Assembly: GCA_036346375.1 (NCBI GenBank)
Contig: CM070508.1
Coordinates: 39,886,862 to 39,950,861 of the forward strand
Length of the DNA stretch: 64,000 bases
Direction: 5' to 3'
Source of the DNA: Guadua angustifolia
Taxonomy: Eukaryota; Streptophyta; Magnoliopsida; Poales; Poaceae
Shown here: piece by piece, positions 10,944-23,622 of the stretch
Layout: each line of letters begins with the position of its first letter
Position numbering within the stretch: position 1 is the stretch's first letter
The notes under the pieces: model-generated
Told to the model about the DNA's origin: nothing
The model's database searches: none
Seen by the model: only the letters and a program-made list of their open reading frames with translations
Position numbers and translations under genes: made by a program

Positions 10944-11854
10944 TGATGAGGACATCCCAACCAAGGATACAACCGCTGCCGTTTCTTCCCCTACGACCGC
11001 CACTTCGTCCCCGACCGTCGCTGTTTCGGCCGCTAATTCATCTACGATGCCTGGAGGGCTTAATACGGAAGCAAGGCCTTTCCACCCACCTTTGCTGGAC
11101 CAGCACGTCAAGAACATCCACCGACGATAGCTCACGCGCCAAGGAAGGCCCATGATCAAGCCCAATTCGTCACCAAGTCCGGTTCGGCCATCCAGGAGCA
11201 GCAGTACTTCAAACGGGCATAACTCGGGCTCCCGGACTCCGTTTTCAGTGTGCAACCACCCGTTTGAAAGGTATCGAGATAAAATTTCCAATGGATCTAG
11301 TCCCAAGGCCAAATTCCTCCTAGAGTGACAGAAAATCATAGAACAATCTCACAGGACTGAAATCCCGGGTGCTGCGCCACCTTTCTTTTGGGCCCAAGGC
11401 CCATGTACTCTTAGGGTTTCACCCCCCCTTGGCCGGCGCCCCTCTCCTGGCTGTCGCATCCCTCTTGGGCACCCCCCCTTGTGTGGGTACCCTTTATATT
11501 AGGTTTTCACCCCTGTTCTTCATTTTTTAGGTTTTGTTGTGTTTGGTAGACCCCGTGTGCGTCCCTCCTCGTGTTTGCGCATGTCGATTAGACCGCTCGA
11601 GCCGAGAAACAGAACCTCAACTTGTTTCTTTGAATCTCAATACTATATTTTCATATTGCTTCATACTTTGTTCTTGCGGGTTCTCGATTTCTTGCAGGAA
11701 CTACTAATCGTTTGGATCGTGTATCTGTGTGGATTTGGCATTGCGATTGTGAAGCTCCCGACCTGTTGGTAGGAAGCCCTAAATTTGGTGCCATCAACAC
11801 TCCAAATCGATGTATCATCATCTCACCGAAAGATTGGGATCACCGTCCCCATCA
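10944..11854 (+). repeat. Solo LTR, family A (copy 2), with target duplication
   Basis: Starts TGATGAGG, ends CCCCATCA, and is flanked on both sides by TGACA (10939-10943 and 11855-11859). It splits the gypsy RT: the frame stops before it and resumes just after it with RYYRRFIEGF. One LTR without internal sequence is the product of LTR-LTR recombination. Confidence 0.9.
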
Positions 11855-11859
11855 TGACA

Positions 11860-12160
11860 AGATATTATCGTCGATTTATCGAAGGATTTTTGACAATTGC
11901 TAGGCCACTTACGCAGTTGTTGATAGCGGAAAAGAAGTTTACATGGATGCTAGAGTGCGATAAAAGTTTTCAGGAATTAAAGAAGCATCTAACGACAACA
12001 CAAGTGTTAGTGTTATCAGATGTTCAGAATAGTTTTGATATCTACAATAATGCTTCTAGATAAGGAATTGGATGTGTATTGATGCAGAAAAGCAAGGTGG
12101 TTGCGTATGCGTCAAGGCAAATAAGACCGCATGAGGAGAATTTTCCAACACATGATTCAG
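11860..12160 (+). pseudogene. Gypsy RT thumb and RNase H start
   Basis: Encodes RYYRRFIEGFLTIARPLTQL, then FTWMLECDKSFQELKKHLTT and a degraded RNase H start (SFDIYNNASR, stop, GIGCVLMQ, AYASRQIRPHEENFPTHD). It continues the RT cut by the solo LTR. The rest of RNase H is deleted. Confidence 0.8.
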
Positions 12161-12164
12161 AATA

Positions 12165-12820
12165 GTGCCAAAGAAGATAGTATCAGATAGAGATACTTAA
12201 TTTTGGAATAAATTGTATGATGCAATGGGAACTCATTTAAATTTCAGTACAACATATTATCCACATATTGATAGTCAAATTGAAAGAGTCAATCAGATTT
12301 TGTAAAATATGTTGGGAGCTATGCTCTAGCTTATGCTACATCGTGTGATAAGTATTAGCTGTATGCTGAATTCAGTTATAATAACAGTTATCAATTAGGT
12401 TTGTAGATGTCACTGTTTGAAGCTTTATATAGTTGTTCCTGTTGTACTCCGTTGAATTGAAATGAAATAAGAGAACATTTTGTCTTTGGATTTGATATTC
12501 TTAAAGAAGTTGTAAAGCAAATTGCTATAATTAGAGAAAGGTTGAAAGTAACTCAGTCAAGACAGAAGAGCTATGCCGATAATCACCAACAAGAGTTAAG
12601 CTTTAAGCCAAAAAAATTCGTGTATCTTAGTGTTATCCTTCTTAAAGGAGTCAAAAGGTTTCACACTAAGTGAAAGCTTGCATAGAGATATGTTGATCCA
12701 TTCAAAATCTTGAGCCCTCATGGAGAGGTTTTCTATCAGTTGGAATTGCCACAGCCATTGGCACATGTGCATGATGTGCCTTATGTCTCTCAGCTTAATA
12801 AATGTCTTAAGAGTCATACT
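12165..12820 (+). pseudogene. Gypsy integrase C-terminal half
   Basis: Readable pieces with several stops: KKIVSDRD, HLNFSTTYYPHIDSQIERVNQIL (the D...E catalytic part with E in QIERVNQ), ERLKVTQSRQKSYADN, FVYLSV, then VDPFKILSPHGEVFYQLELP and HDVPYVSQLNKC, which is the integrase C-terminal region before a chromodomain would start. The zinc-binding domain and first catalytic Asp are lost. Confidence 0.75.
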
Positions 12821-13020
12821 ATGTACACATGCAACACATACACAAAAGGGTCATACTATTCACATCAATGCCTACAAAAGCAAGTTATGCATAGAATCCA
12901 ATTCTTTCACTCAATGAGAATACATAATACTATATACAGCCTCTATGAACCTTATTCATGAAATTGCCCTTTAAAAATTCATTAGATTAATCATCTTAAC
13001 TCAGTCCTAAACCAATCTAA

Positions 13021-14284
13021 TCGACTCGATTTTTCCATAAAAAATAGCACTGGTCGGCTTGGTCCCAAAAAGCTGCACATCAGAGTTTACCCTGATGGTT
13101 GAAATCCAACATGTAAGGATAAATGAGTGATGTGGCTACAAATAGTGACACAACCAAACCAGATTGATCTTCAAACCTATCTACAAACAGCTTGGTCCTA
13201 TACAGTTACATCCTGCATACCATAGTTTACTCTGATGGCAGAATTCCAACCGATAAGGGTGCACGAGCGATGTGGCTACAAACAGTGACACAATCAAACC
13301 AGATCAATCTTTGAATCCATCGATAAACACCAAGACTGATTGATCTCATCAATCAACCACCAAACTGATCCATCCATATGAATTGACCTAGGTTAACTTA
13401 CAGAACAGCAGTAGATCCAATCTACTACTGCCGCATATCACGTTTATGCATTTCATCTAGAGCAAAATTACAAGAGATGGCTTTTATACCACTAAACGAA
13501 TACAAGCAGGCTACACTAGTGCTATTTAAAAATTCTACCATGTAAACCAGGATGCTAAGTAAGTGAGAAATCATGGATCGTTACCACCAGATGCTCAGTG
13601 CAACAGAGGAAGAGTTGAAGTAGCCTAATTCAACATAGCGCATGTACTCGAGCCATGGTGGATTGTCCTTGAGCGGTGGCCGAACGTCCTCAAGCAATGC
13701 TTAAACGTGACCGAACGATCGTCCCAATTAGGGCCACTCGTTGGAACCCTATGTTAGAAGTATAACCAAGGTTCAAAGCCCACTTAGCCCATTAGTAATG
13801 GATCCAATCCGGACCAATGTATTCCAAACTATTAAGTGTGTGATCCTATAGGTTCATGCATATTCGCCCATGACTCGAAAACTCCTTTCGACCTATAAGT
13901 CGACATCGGCCTCTAGCAGGACAATGACTTCCAAATATACACAAAGATCATATCGGATAAACCTATATAATGTTCATATACTGATCCTTTTGCCTCATGA
14001 TACCAAATCGAACTCAAGAAACGTGCCATCTTATAATATCTCGATCTTTCACTTATTCTATGGTAGATTATTTAGTTGCAATTAACTTCTCAATCATATT
14101 TGGCATGGCCATGCACTTCCTTATCCACCCACATCTAGGAGCCTAGAGATATCTCTCTCATTACATTGGAGGGACAAATTCTATCTTGATCGCTCACATT
14201 CCTTTATATATTTCATAGTAAATTTGAAAGCTACCTTTATGACTACCCAGTTACGGAGTAGCATTTGGCAATCCCTAAATATAC
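13021..14284. other. Gene-free stretch with a degenerate tandem duplication
   Basis: A block at about 13087-13185 (TTTACCCTGATGG...) recurs, about 137 bases on, at 13224-13320 with many changes. The rest to 14284 holds no supported gene. It is AT-rich and resembles an old LTR or internal element sequence, but I cannot assign it. Confidence 0.4.
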
Positions 14285-14286
14285 TA

Positions 14287-14544
14287 CTCCCTCCGGTCAC
14301 AAATAATTGTTGTTTTGCACATCGATACGATCTCCAAAACACAGCTTTGACCACTAATTTATATTATAATATATTTATAAAACCTAAAAAAATTATAATA
14401 TTATGAAATTACGTTTCGAGACAAATCTATGCATATGATTTTCATGTATCCAATTTAAACATTTAAAAGGATACTAACAATCAAAATTTGGAAAGTTTGA
14501 TTGCACCTATGTCCAAAACGACAACTATTTGTGACCGGAGGGAG
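14287..14544. mobile_element. Stowaway-type MITE
   Basis: Terminal inverted repeats CTCCCTCCGGTCACAAATA at the left and TATTTGTGACCGGAGGGAG at the right, flanked by TA on each side (14285-14286, 14545-14546). About 258 bp, AT-rich and non-coding. TIR sequence, size and TA duplication are those of Stowaway (Tc1/mariner-related). Confidence 0.93.
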
Positions 14545-14807
14545 TATTACACATAAAGAAAACCATGATGATCTCATGTCTAAGGATTCCATGTGCACTA
14601 TATATGAGACCAACTGATGACACTTAAGAATATAACAATTCCCACAGTGTTTCATGGTGGGTCATTTCAACATCATGTTCTCCAACATATGTCTATATTA
14701 TTAATTTGACATCTCTATATCCATGATCCATGAAACATGATCATTAGTTAATACATGTGCTGACCTATAAATCACAATTATCCCACATATTGATATGAGG
14801 TCAGAAA

Positions 14808-16372
14808 TGTGAGATCATGTGATGAAAAATTGGTTGAATAGTGAAATTGGCATTGTATAGTGACTTTGATTATAGCATGTGTGGTGCTTGTGCATGTGCC
14901 ATGTTGAGATAATTATTATGCTGGTGATAGCATGATGGATTCTGCTTGATGCAAAGCACTCATGTGAGTGGTTGCATGGATTGACTTTGAGTCAAGTCGT
15001 GGACTTGTGCTCGTGCAGCTTTCTGAGTTTATTCATGTGCGTGTGTTGCTCGAGGGCTTAACGTGGTCGATGACGGACCGAAACTAGGTTCATGGAGGAA
15101 TCGAGGTTCGGACTAGATTCAGGAGGAATCGAGATCCCGGTGGTCGAGGATGTCATGCGAGACGCTCGCTAGAGAACATGCACATAAAGGTCGGTTAGTC
15201 ACGTATGCGCAGCAGTGGGCTGTTCATGCGTGCAAGGTTCTTTGGTTAGTCACGTAATTACAAAGCAGGGCCGTACATACGTGTAAGAGTTGTTTTTGGC
15301 CACGTTGGGTTGTTGAGATAGATACTGAACTCTTTCCATATTGGAAGTGGAGTTGTATTCTATCTCTGTGAGTTTGCTCAGATAAATAGGGAGGTGTCCC
15401 TGCTTATAGCAGAGGTTGAGCGTTCAGGTTTTGACGGTTTGTACTCTTGTGTTGGAGTACTTTAGACAATGAAATAAAAATCAATCTTCCAGAGAGCTTC
15501 TTCTTGCGTTTGTGATTTGCTCTTGGCTTCGACATAGTTGATCAATCGCTTGAAGTTTTGTTCATCGCAACAGCAGTCACGAAGTTCATCACGGAGTTCG
15601 GTTCTTTGCAAAAGTATCATCTTGCGAAGGTAATATCTTTCGATCCGTAGATCCGATCGGATTGATTCTTATTGGGTTTGATTCGTAATTGAATCTAGTT
15701 TCTACAGTTAAAATTTCACATCAATCCAATGGTTAGATCTTTGGTAATTTGTGGTCACCCAGATTGATGTCCTGCTCGCCCGACTGCTCGCGTGGTCGCC
15801 CGAATTCAGTCATCTTGCGAAGGTCATAACTTTAGATCCGTAGATCCGATCGACCTGATTCTTTTTGTGTTAGCTGCGGAATTAAGTATAGTTTCTACAG
15901 TTAAAATTTCACGTCAATCCAACGGCTGTATCTTCAGAAATTTCTATTTTAGTGGATATATATCGGTCTGCTCGCCCAGACTGTGCGCGTGGTCGCCTAA
16001 CTGTTCACGTGCTCGCCCAACCTGCTCGCCCAAGTGCCAACCTGCTCGCCCAAGTGTCCTACTGCTCGCCCAAGTGTCCTCATGGTCGCCAGTGCTCTAC
16101 CGCTGCCCAAGTGTGCTCTTGGTCGCCAGTGCCTAAACCGCCGCCTAAGTGTCCTCATCGTCGCCAGTGCTCGAACTGGTCGCCCAAGTGTGCTACTGGT
16201 CGTCCATGTGCTCTACTGGTCGCCCAGACTTCTAAACTGGTCTCCCAACTTCATGAACCGGTCTTCAAGCAATTTTAGTTTGAATTGGGGTGTTTCAAAA
16301 AGTTTAAGAATAAGATTTTAGCTTCCGCGCAATCATTCACCCCCCCTCTGATTGACGCCATCCGATCCTACA
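14808..16372 (+). repeat. 5' LTR of non-autonomous copia element
   Basis: Starts TGTGAGATCATG and ends CGATCCTACA. It matches 20070-21646 throughout with small indels. It contains a GC-rich array of degenerate ~20-bp units (TGCTCGCCCAAGTG-like) at about 16010-16240. Confidence 0.92.
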
Positions 16373-16374
16373 AG

Positions 16375-16386
16375 TGGTATCAGAGC
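16375..16386 (+). other. Primer-binding site (initiator Met tRNA type)
   Basis: TGGTATCAGAGC, two bases after the 5' LTR end. Confidence 0.9.
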
Positions 16387-16397
16387 AAGGTTGAGGT

Positions 16398-17451
16398 ATG
16401 GCGTCAGATAAATATGTTAATCGTCCTCCTATGCTTAATGATTCAAATTTTTCATCGAAAAGTCGCATGCAATCCTATGTTGAAGCTCAAGGTAATGATG
16501 TTTGGCGCAAAGTCTCTACCGCATATGATGTTCCTGATATAGTCACTAATGATAATAAAGCAGACGTTGATTTAAATACTAAAGCTAAAAACTTGATTTT
16601 TCAAGGAATCTCTGAAAAAGAATTTGATCGAGTTTCACATTTACTGTCCGCACATTCAGTTTGGAAGACATTATGTGACTATCATGAAGGTTCAACTAAG
16701 ATTAAGAAAGTGCATAAAAATATTTACCAAAAGGACTTTTTCGATTTTGTTATGAGACCGTGAATCAATTGATGATCTTTACTCTCGATTTGAGAAAATT
16801 TTGTGCAATTTGCGTGGTGTTGGAGTTAACAATCCTGTAGAGGAGAATGCTAGTAAGATTTTGAGATCTCTGACTCCTAAATGGCGCATGGTTGTTCTGC
16901 TATCAATCAAACTGTTGATTTGGATACGCTGACCATGGATGATCCAGATTCTAGGTTGAAAACTTATGAGATGGATTCCTTGTCACCTAGAGATGATAAA
17001 TCCTCTACACATGCACTTATTGCTAACCCCAAAGACTTCGTCGGATTACCATCTTTTGTTTCCTTGTATGCGCATTGGCTTCCTTTTCAGATGAACAGTT
17101 TGAGATGCTTCTGAAGAAGATCTTGTGCTCATCTCCTCACGTGCTTTTAAAGCACTCAACAATGTGAGGATGAGGAGGCGTGGAGGCACAATTCGGGTTC
17201 CTTCAATTGCTTTGAGTGTGGCCTTCCGGGCATATTAAAACAAATTGTCCCAAGTTGAAGAAGAAGGAAGAAAGGAACGGTATAACGTAGCTCAAGACGC
17301 GCTACTCCTAGGCGCCCAATTTTCAAAAGTTGCTAAGAAAGTCTTAGCCGCCATAGAGGAGTGTGATCTTAGCGATGTAGACTTTGAGAGTGATAATGAG
17401 CCACATGACAAGAAGAAGGACAAGAAGGAGATTCCGATGATGACTTCATAG
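16398..17451 (+). pseudogene. Copia gag, N-terminal part (broken)
   Basis: Starts at the ATG at 16398 just after the PBS (MASDKYVNRPPML) and is open to 16763. It then continues in other frames: LYSRFEKILCNLRGVG, TPKWRM, ISSRAFKALNNVR and 17245-17451 with KVLAAIEECDLSDVDFES. This is the copia gag (UBN2-like) capsid region. Spacing from the PBS and similarity to the gag at 48652 support the start. At least four frame breaks make it non-functional as a single protein. Confidence 0.8.
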
Positions 17452-17815
17452 GCATGTGTTTCATTTGGAAGGATTGCGACAATGACTCCGATCTTGATGA
17501 GGTGAGACCTTCCTATGATGATCTTGAGTATGCCATGATTAAATTAGCTTGAACTTAAAAAATCTAAGAAGGCTCTTAAAGAAAAAGATCTAGAAATTGA
17601 TAGTTCCAATTCGAAATTGCAAGACTTAGATCTTTAATTTCGATGATGATTCTTGCAAATCTTGTGATGTGTTACAATCTGAAGTTATTGCCTTAAGGAA
17701 TGTCCATGTTTCTTTGTTAGAGCAAGTTAATCTTTGAAAAGAAAGAAAATGAGAAACATATGAAAAATGCTAGTTGTTCAACTGTTGATTTGCATGATAC
17801 AACTCATCGTTCTAA

Positions 17816-18565
17816 ATGTGCTATATCGAATTGAAGTTGCATGATGCAAATGCTAGGGTTTCTCAAATGACAGATGCTATGCTCACTCATGAAGTTCTCT
17901 CATGCTCAACTTGTCGCAAACAGAAAGGAAAAGTGGACGTTCCATGTAATAACTGTTTAACTCTTTCTCGAAAGGTTGATTACTTGGAAAAATCTTTAGA
18001 ACGGTTCACTACTGGAAAGAAAAACCTAAACATGATTTTGGATCAATCAAAAGTCAGTACTCATCACAAAGGTTTAGGTTTTGATTCTTATGCTCATTAT
18101 AAGTCGCATGCTCCTACTGTTGTTAAGACACTTGAAAGAGGAAAACTTGAGATTGCAAATGAACCTAAGAAAACGGTTTTCAAATCTGCTGGTGTGTTAT
18201 CTTCTACTATGATGAATGTAAATGTTACTTCTGTTACTAAAACTAAACATCATGTTAAGTATACTTGCACTCATTGTGGTAGAGATGGACACTTAGTAGA
18301 TTTTTGCTTTAGACTAGCCAAACAGCAAAAGAAAGAGAAGACTAAGGCTAGGTCTAATTTCAGGAAGGCACATTTTACTCCTCATTTTGTGCCTAGGGTG
18401 ATGCAAACACCTTTTGTTGCAAGAAACACGGAAAAAGGCAAATCTGATTTTGTGAACAAGCATACTCGTGTTGTGCCTACTGTTGCGTGTGTCTCAAGAT
18501 CGATTCCCAAATGCTTTATTTCTAACCCCAGTACCGAGGCCTCGACATCTTCTTGTGTTATGTAG
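17816..18565 (+). pseudogene. Copia gag C-terminal part with CCHC zinc finger
   Basis: Open frame of 249 codons ending in TAG. It contains Cys pairs SCSTCRKQKGK and PCNNCLTLSRKV, the segment KGLGFDSYAHYKSHAP, and a clear knuckle CTHCGRDGHLVDFC (C-x2-C-x4-H-x4-C) followed by a Lys/Arg-rich tail. The same modules occur in order in the long copia element (51370-52160), so this is the C-terminal half of gag. The frame ends before any protease motif, and pol never follows. Confidence 0.75.
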
Positions 18566-20069
18566 ATTTTCAGGAATGGGTTGGAGAACAGAAGCTTAGT
18601 GGATCTTGGTCTTTTGCAAGATGAGATCAAGACTTGGATGGTTCTCACCCTTGAGATGGTTTTCAAGAAGCATGTGCAATAATTTTTCATCTACTTTGTG
18701 AGCTATCTGATACACTCATGTTCTTTACATTCACAGATATCTAATTGTGGCATGAGATGAAATGATTGTTATATGCTCATTTGTATCCCCTGGCATGTTC
18801 AATAATGTTATATTTTATATCATGCCTTTCATGCTTTGAATTCACTTATCATGATTCATGCTTATGCTTAATTGAACATACCATGATAACTCAAGCTCAT
18901 GTATATCATCATCTCCTCTCTGTTGATCTCTTTGGTTATCCATTTGAGGGGAAGTTATTGGTTATTGGTGAAAATTCCTTTCGGTTGCCTTTTTGGGAGG
19001 TTTGTTCTTTCAGTCTTTTGTTTTTAAAATAACAGGTGACAATTTTGAAGAAGTTTTTTAAGATGGTTGTTTTGAGGGGGAGTCTTATGCCAAGTCTGTT
19101 ACTTAATGAGCTTACTTTATCATATTTCTTTATATATTATGTAATTGAGCTTATATATAATAATCTAAATTGCTTTACTTGAACTAAAAGTGACATTGCG
19201 GAATTCCTTGGTTTAACTGTCCATAGCTAATACCTTGTGATATCTTGCTTCTATAGGCTTGATAATGAATCGTCTTAACAAATTTGGGCTATGAAGCATG
19301 TGCATTTTCAGCTTTACTCTTTCATAGATCATTTAATCACTTTGCATGTTTACAATAAAAGAAAAGGGAATAAGAAAAAAAGGGCTCAAATCTGCAAGAA
19401 GCTTGTCAAAATTGTCAAAATAAGCAAAAGCTTCAAGATGTATGCTTCAAGCATGCCATTCCCTAAAAGATAAGATGTATGCTTCAAGCATGCCATTCAT
19501 TGAAAATAAAAGAAGTATGCTTCAAGCATGCCATATGCAGTTTACTGTATCAAGATTAAATTGGTCTACTAGATTGGAGTTGAAACTACTTGCTTGCCCT
19601 GAGTTGTTAGTTGCTTCATTTTTTGGCCTAGTGTTTTCTGTCAAGATTTTACTTAGTACTTGGCTATAGTTGATTAAATTGAGATTGAGATGCATGTCAC
19701 TCCCTAACTTGCTAAATAATATTAAGTTCATGTATTATGCTTATTATGTGATCTATAAGGTTATATGATCAAGGAAGCTCATTGGTAAGAGTCTTGGCAC
19801 TCATTTGTTTTTACTTGCTGAAATCATTGTCAAAGGGGGAGAAGAAAGCTTACATTCAGGGGGAGAAGTGAAATGTTTTATTGTCAAAAGGGGGAAATTT
19901 TGGAGTTCACACACAATTTGGTTTCCTTTTAGGTGGAGATTTTTCACTTTGCTTTTTGATCACTTTGCTTTGTGTTTTGAAATGAAATTTCTTAAAATCT
20001 TTTCTCGTGAGGTTAATGCCAATGTTCAGGTCCAAAGGGTGTTGCCAATGTTTTCATCAAGGGGGAGAT
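18566..20069 (+). other. Non-coding tail and polypurine tract
   Basis: No supported gene. It contains repeated GGGGGAG runs (19075, 19857, 20060) and a triplicated ATGTATGCTTCAAGCATGCC-like unit at 19438-19535. The tract TCAAGGGGGAGAT at about 20057-20069 abuts the 3' LTR and is the likely polypurine tract. Confidence 0.6.
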
Positions 20070-21646
20070 TGTGAGATCATGTGATGAAAAATTGGTTGAA
20101 TAGTGAAATTGGCATTGTATAGTGACTTTGATTATAGCATGTGTGGTGTTTGTGCATGTGCCATGTTGAGATAATTATTATCTTTGGTGATAGCATGATG
20201 GATTCTCGCTGATGCAAAGCACTCATGTGAGTGGTTGCATGGATTGACTTTGAGTCAAGTCGTGGACTTGTGCTCGTGTGCAGTTTCAGTGTTTATTCAT
20301 GTGCGTGTGTTGCTCGAGGCTAACGTGGTCGATGACGGACCGAACTAGGTTCATGGAGGAATCGAGGTTCGGACTAGATTCAGGGAGGAATCGAGGTCCT
20401 GGTGGTCGAGGATGTCATGCGAGACGTTCGGGCTAGAGAACATGCACATAAAGGCTGGTTAGTCACGTATGCGCAGCAGGTGGGCTGTTCATGCGTGCAA
20501 GGTTGCTGGTTAGTCACGTAATTACAACAGGTGGGCTGTACATACGTGCAAGAGTTGTTTTTGGCCACGTTGGGCCAAGTTGAGATAGATACGAACTCTT
20601 TCCATGTTGGAAGTGGAGTTGTATTCTATCTTTAGAGTTTGCTCAGATAAATAGGGAGGTGTGCCCTGTTTATAGCAGAGGTTGAGCGTTCAGGTTTTGA
20701 AGGTTTGTACTCTTGTGTTGGAGTACTTTAGACAATGAAATAAAAATCAATCTTCCAGAGAGCTTCTTCTTGCGTTTGTGATTTGCTCTTGGCTTCGACA
20801 TAGTTGATCAATCGCTTGAAGTTTTGTTCATCGCAGCAGCAGTCACGAAGTTCATCACGGAGTTCGGTTCTTTGCAAAAGTATCATCTTGCAAAGGTAAT
20901 ATCTTTCGATCCGTAGATCCGATCGGATTGATTCTTATTGGGTTTGATTCATAATTGAATTTAGTTTCTACAGTTAAAATTTCACATCAATCCAACGGTT
21001 AGATCTTTGGTAATTTGTGGTCGCCCAGATTGATGTCCTGCTCGCCCGACTGCTCGCGTGGTCGCCCGAATTCAGTCATCTTGCGAAGGTCATGACTTTA
21101 GATCCGTAGATCCGATCGACCTAATTCTTTTTGTGTTAGCTGAGGAATTAAGTCTAGTTTCTACAGTTAAAATTTGACGTCAATCCAACGGCTGGATCTT
21201 CGGGAATTTCTATTTTAGTGGATGTATATCGGTCCACTCGCCCAGACTGTGCGCGTGGTCGCCCAACTGTTCACGTGCTCGCCCAACCTGCTCGCCCAAG
21301 TGCCAACCTGCTCGCCCAAGTGTCCTACTGCTCGCCCAAGTGTCCTACTGGTCGCCTGGTGTGCTCTACCCGCCGCCAAGTGTGCTCTTCGTCGCCAGTG
21401 CCTAAACTGCCGCCTAAGTGTCCTACTGGTCACCCAGGTGCTCGAACTGGTTGCCCAAGTGTGCTACTGGTCGTCCATGTGCTCTACTGGTCGCCCAGAC
21501 TTCTAAACTGGTCTCCCAACTTCATGAACCGGTCTTCAAGCAATTTGAGTTTGAATTGGGGTGTTTCAAAAAGTTTAAGAATAAGATTTTAGCTTCCGCG
21601 CAATCATTCACCCCCCCCCCTCTGATTGACGTCATCCGATCCTACA
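20070..21646 (+). repeat. 3' LTR of non-autonomous copia element
   Basis: Starts TGTGAGATC after the purine tract, ends CCTACA, and is followed by the target duplication AGAAA. It contains the same GC-rich degenerate array at about 21290-21510. Confidence 0.92.
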
Positions 21647-21651
21647 AGAAA

Positions 21652-22545
21652 TAATTCAAAATAATATCAACATATGAATAAGGAGTTTCACGAATAATTC
21701 ACATACTTGTTGAGCGCTACTATTTATTCAAGGGACAAAATAATCATATTATTCTATAAACATAGATGTGATACAATCATCTTTATGATTGCCTCGAGGA
21801 CATATCACTAACACATTACATGACACAACAATCCCCCAAAGCTAAATGAATTTACATCTCTCTCTTCATACTGTACAGCCTATTAATACTATACATGGCT
21901 TGACTCAACTCCAACTAAGACATTAAGCACATGAGAGGTGAGAACAGGGCTCAACGAAGAAGATGACGTGGGTATCGAGCAAACAAAGCTCACAGGGTGA
22001 CAATGGCGTGGTGGCGACAATCCACGGACGGATTGCTCTGGCTCTTGACAGGAAGCACAGGATAACGAGCTAAGCGAAATGACACACTCAATGGAGCTTA
22101 AATAGGGGCAAACAATTTGGGGAGAGCTCGTGAGTTCTCATGGGCGTGGCGAGACAAAGCAACGTGCTATGTGCTCGGGTTCTCTCCGCCACTAGCAACG
22201 CACAGAAGAGCACAAGGAGAGGGAGATGCTGCACGGCAATGGGACGAGACGAGCATGTGTGTGTGGTTGACTGTGTCTAATCGGCTTAATCGAGGCGGTG
22301 TATGGCGCGGATGCACTGGAAAGTAGGGACTAGGCATGTGTGGTGCTCCGTGGCAGCAAGTTGTTGGCCAAGGTCTGCGGTAGGGGTCCCCAAGTCAGCA
22401 GCGAGGTGGAGAGGGTGATGACAAACACTTCTCCATGTGGGCAGGTGTGAGGTGGAAGATGATGCCCGATGGATGGGGCCAGCTGTCAATGGTGAGGAGG
22501 CAGATGGTGAGGCATAGAGGCAGTTCAGCTGAGGATGGTGTGTGG
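21652..22545 (-). other. LTR-like sequence (minus strand), left part
   Basis: No gene. On the minus strand, 23995 begins TGTAACATCCC. The sequence continues past the hAT element and has a CTATTTAAGCTCC TATA-like box at about 22095-22110. I read 23995-23623 plus 22545-about 21850 as one LTR, probably solo, split by the hAT element. Its 3' end is not clear. 21652-21850 is AT-rich and unassigned. Confidence 0.35.
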
Positions 22546-23622
22546 TAGGGATGGCAATCGGGTCGGGTAGCTCCGGGTCCACCTCTTATGGACCTGCACC
22601 GAGACCCGAATTCGCACCGGACCTGCACTGAATAACAAATGGGTCCAAATCTGGACCTGCACCAGACCGACGGGTACCAGACCGATGGGTACCCAGGACC
22701 CGAATTTAAGTGAGGCATGCAGTCAGTTAGGCTAAATTTATATGCGGTCAGTTTTAGCAGATTTGCCCGTAAGACTTCAAAGAAATGATTAAATGAGGCA
22801 TGCAATCAGTTAGGCTAAATTTATAAATCAGTTAGGCATGCAATCAGTTAGTCACCACCTTTATATTTTCCAATCTGAAGCTTTAGAAGCATGCTACTGC
22901 AGCATTTGAGCGAAATAGAATGAGCAATTAGCATGCACATTTCAGCCAAGAAACTAACTAAGAAACTAACTAAGCAGGCAAGATCCGTATGGTTTTGTCC
23001 ACATGCTAATTGCTAATTGCTGAAATGTGCATGCGGATCTTGCCTCAGAACATTCAACAAAAAAAAAAGAACATTCAACTCAGAGCTAAACATACGGATC
23101 TTGCCTCAGAACATTCAAAAAAGAACCATATGCAACTCAGCGCGGATCCGGAGCTTGCCTCCTGCGATCGCTGGGTCGGGCTTGGGACGGCGGCATGCCG
23201 GCCGAAGCCGGGCGACGGCCGACGGGCAGGCGGGCAAGGGCGTGGAGTCATGAGTCGCCAACGCGTGAGTCGTGAGGCAACAAAGGCTAGGGTTTGGGGT
23301 TTGTGACTTTGTGTGGAGGCGTGTAGGATTGGGAGTAGGGAGGCCTGGAGGGATTATCTCTGCCAGCGGCAGGCGCCAGGAGATGAGGAGAATAGGAGAT
23401 GGGCCTGGGCCGGATTGGTTGAATAGCTGAATTGACAATTGAGCGCTAGGTACAGTAATTTCGGGTCCGGGTCTAATATATCCACGGGTCTATGTTTGGA
23501 CGGGACGGTTCCACCTGCACCGGACCCGATCAAAAATACCCATGGGTCCAGATTCGAGACCTGCACGGACCCATCGGCCTGTACCACTGTACCCAAACCC
23601 ATGGGTAAAACTGCCATCCCTA
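22546..23622. mobile_element. Non-autonomous hAT element with 8-bp target duplication
   Basis: Ends TAGGGATGGCA at the left and TGCCATCCCTA at the right, flanked by GTGTGTGG on both sides (22538-22545 and 23623-23630). Next to the ends are repeats of CGGGTCC and GACCTGCACCGGACC type in inverted arrangement. The interior has short direct repeats (GGCATGCAATCAGTTAG) and no transposase frame. TIR, 8-bp duplication and subterminal repeats are hAT features. Confidence 0.92.

Larger units (their letters stand above)
9582..13020 (+). mobile_element. Degenerate Ty3-gypsy retrotransposon with large internal deletions
   Basis: Order on the plus strand: gag zinc knuckles (9640-10230), start of reverse transcriptase (10560-10790), end of RT (10800-10925), an inserted solo LTR (10944-11854), RT thumb and start of RNase H (11855-12160), then integrase C-terminal half (12165-12810). 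The RT catalytic box, most of RNase H and the N-terminal half of integrase are deleted. RT before integrase is the gypsy order. No LTR of its own is evident. Confidence 0.75.
14808..21646 (+). mobile_element. Complete non-autonomous copia element (gag only, Sire-like)
   Basis: Two long LTRs (14808-16372 and 20070-21646), a PBS, a polypurine tract and perfect 5-bp target duplications AGAAA (14803-14807 and 21647-21651). The 3.7-kb interior has a gag start, a second gag segment with a zinc finger, and a 1.5-kb non-coding tail. Protease, integrase, RT and RNase H are all absent. Long LTRs (about 1.57 kb), long gag and long tail suggest the Sire/Maximus group (inference). A related element with pol lies at 47379-59133. 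Confidence 0.9.
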
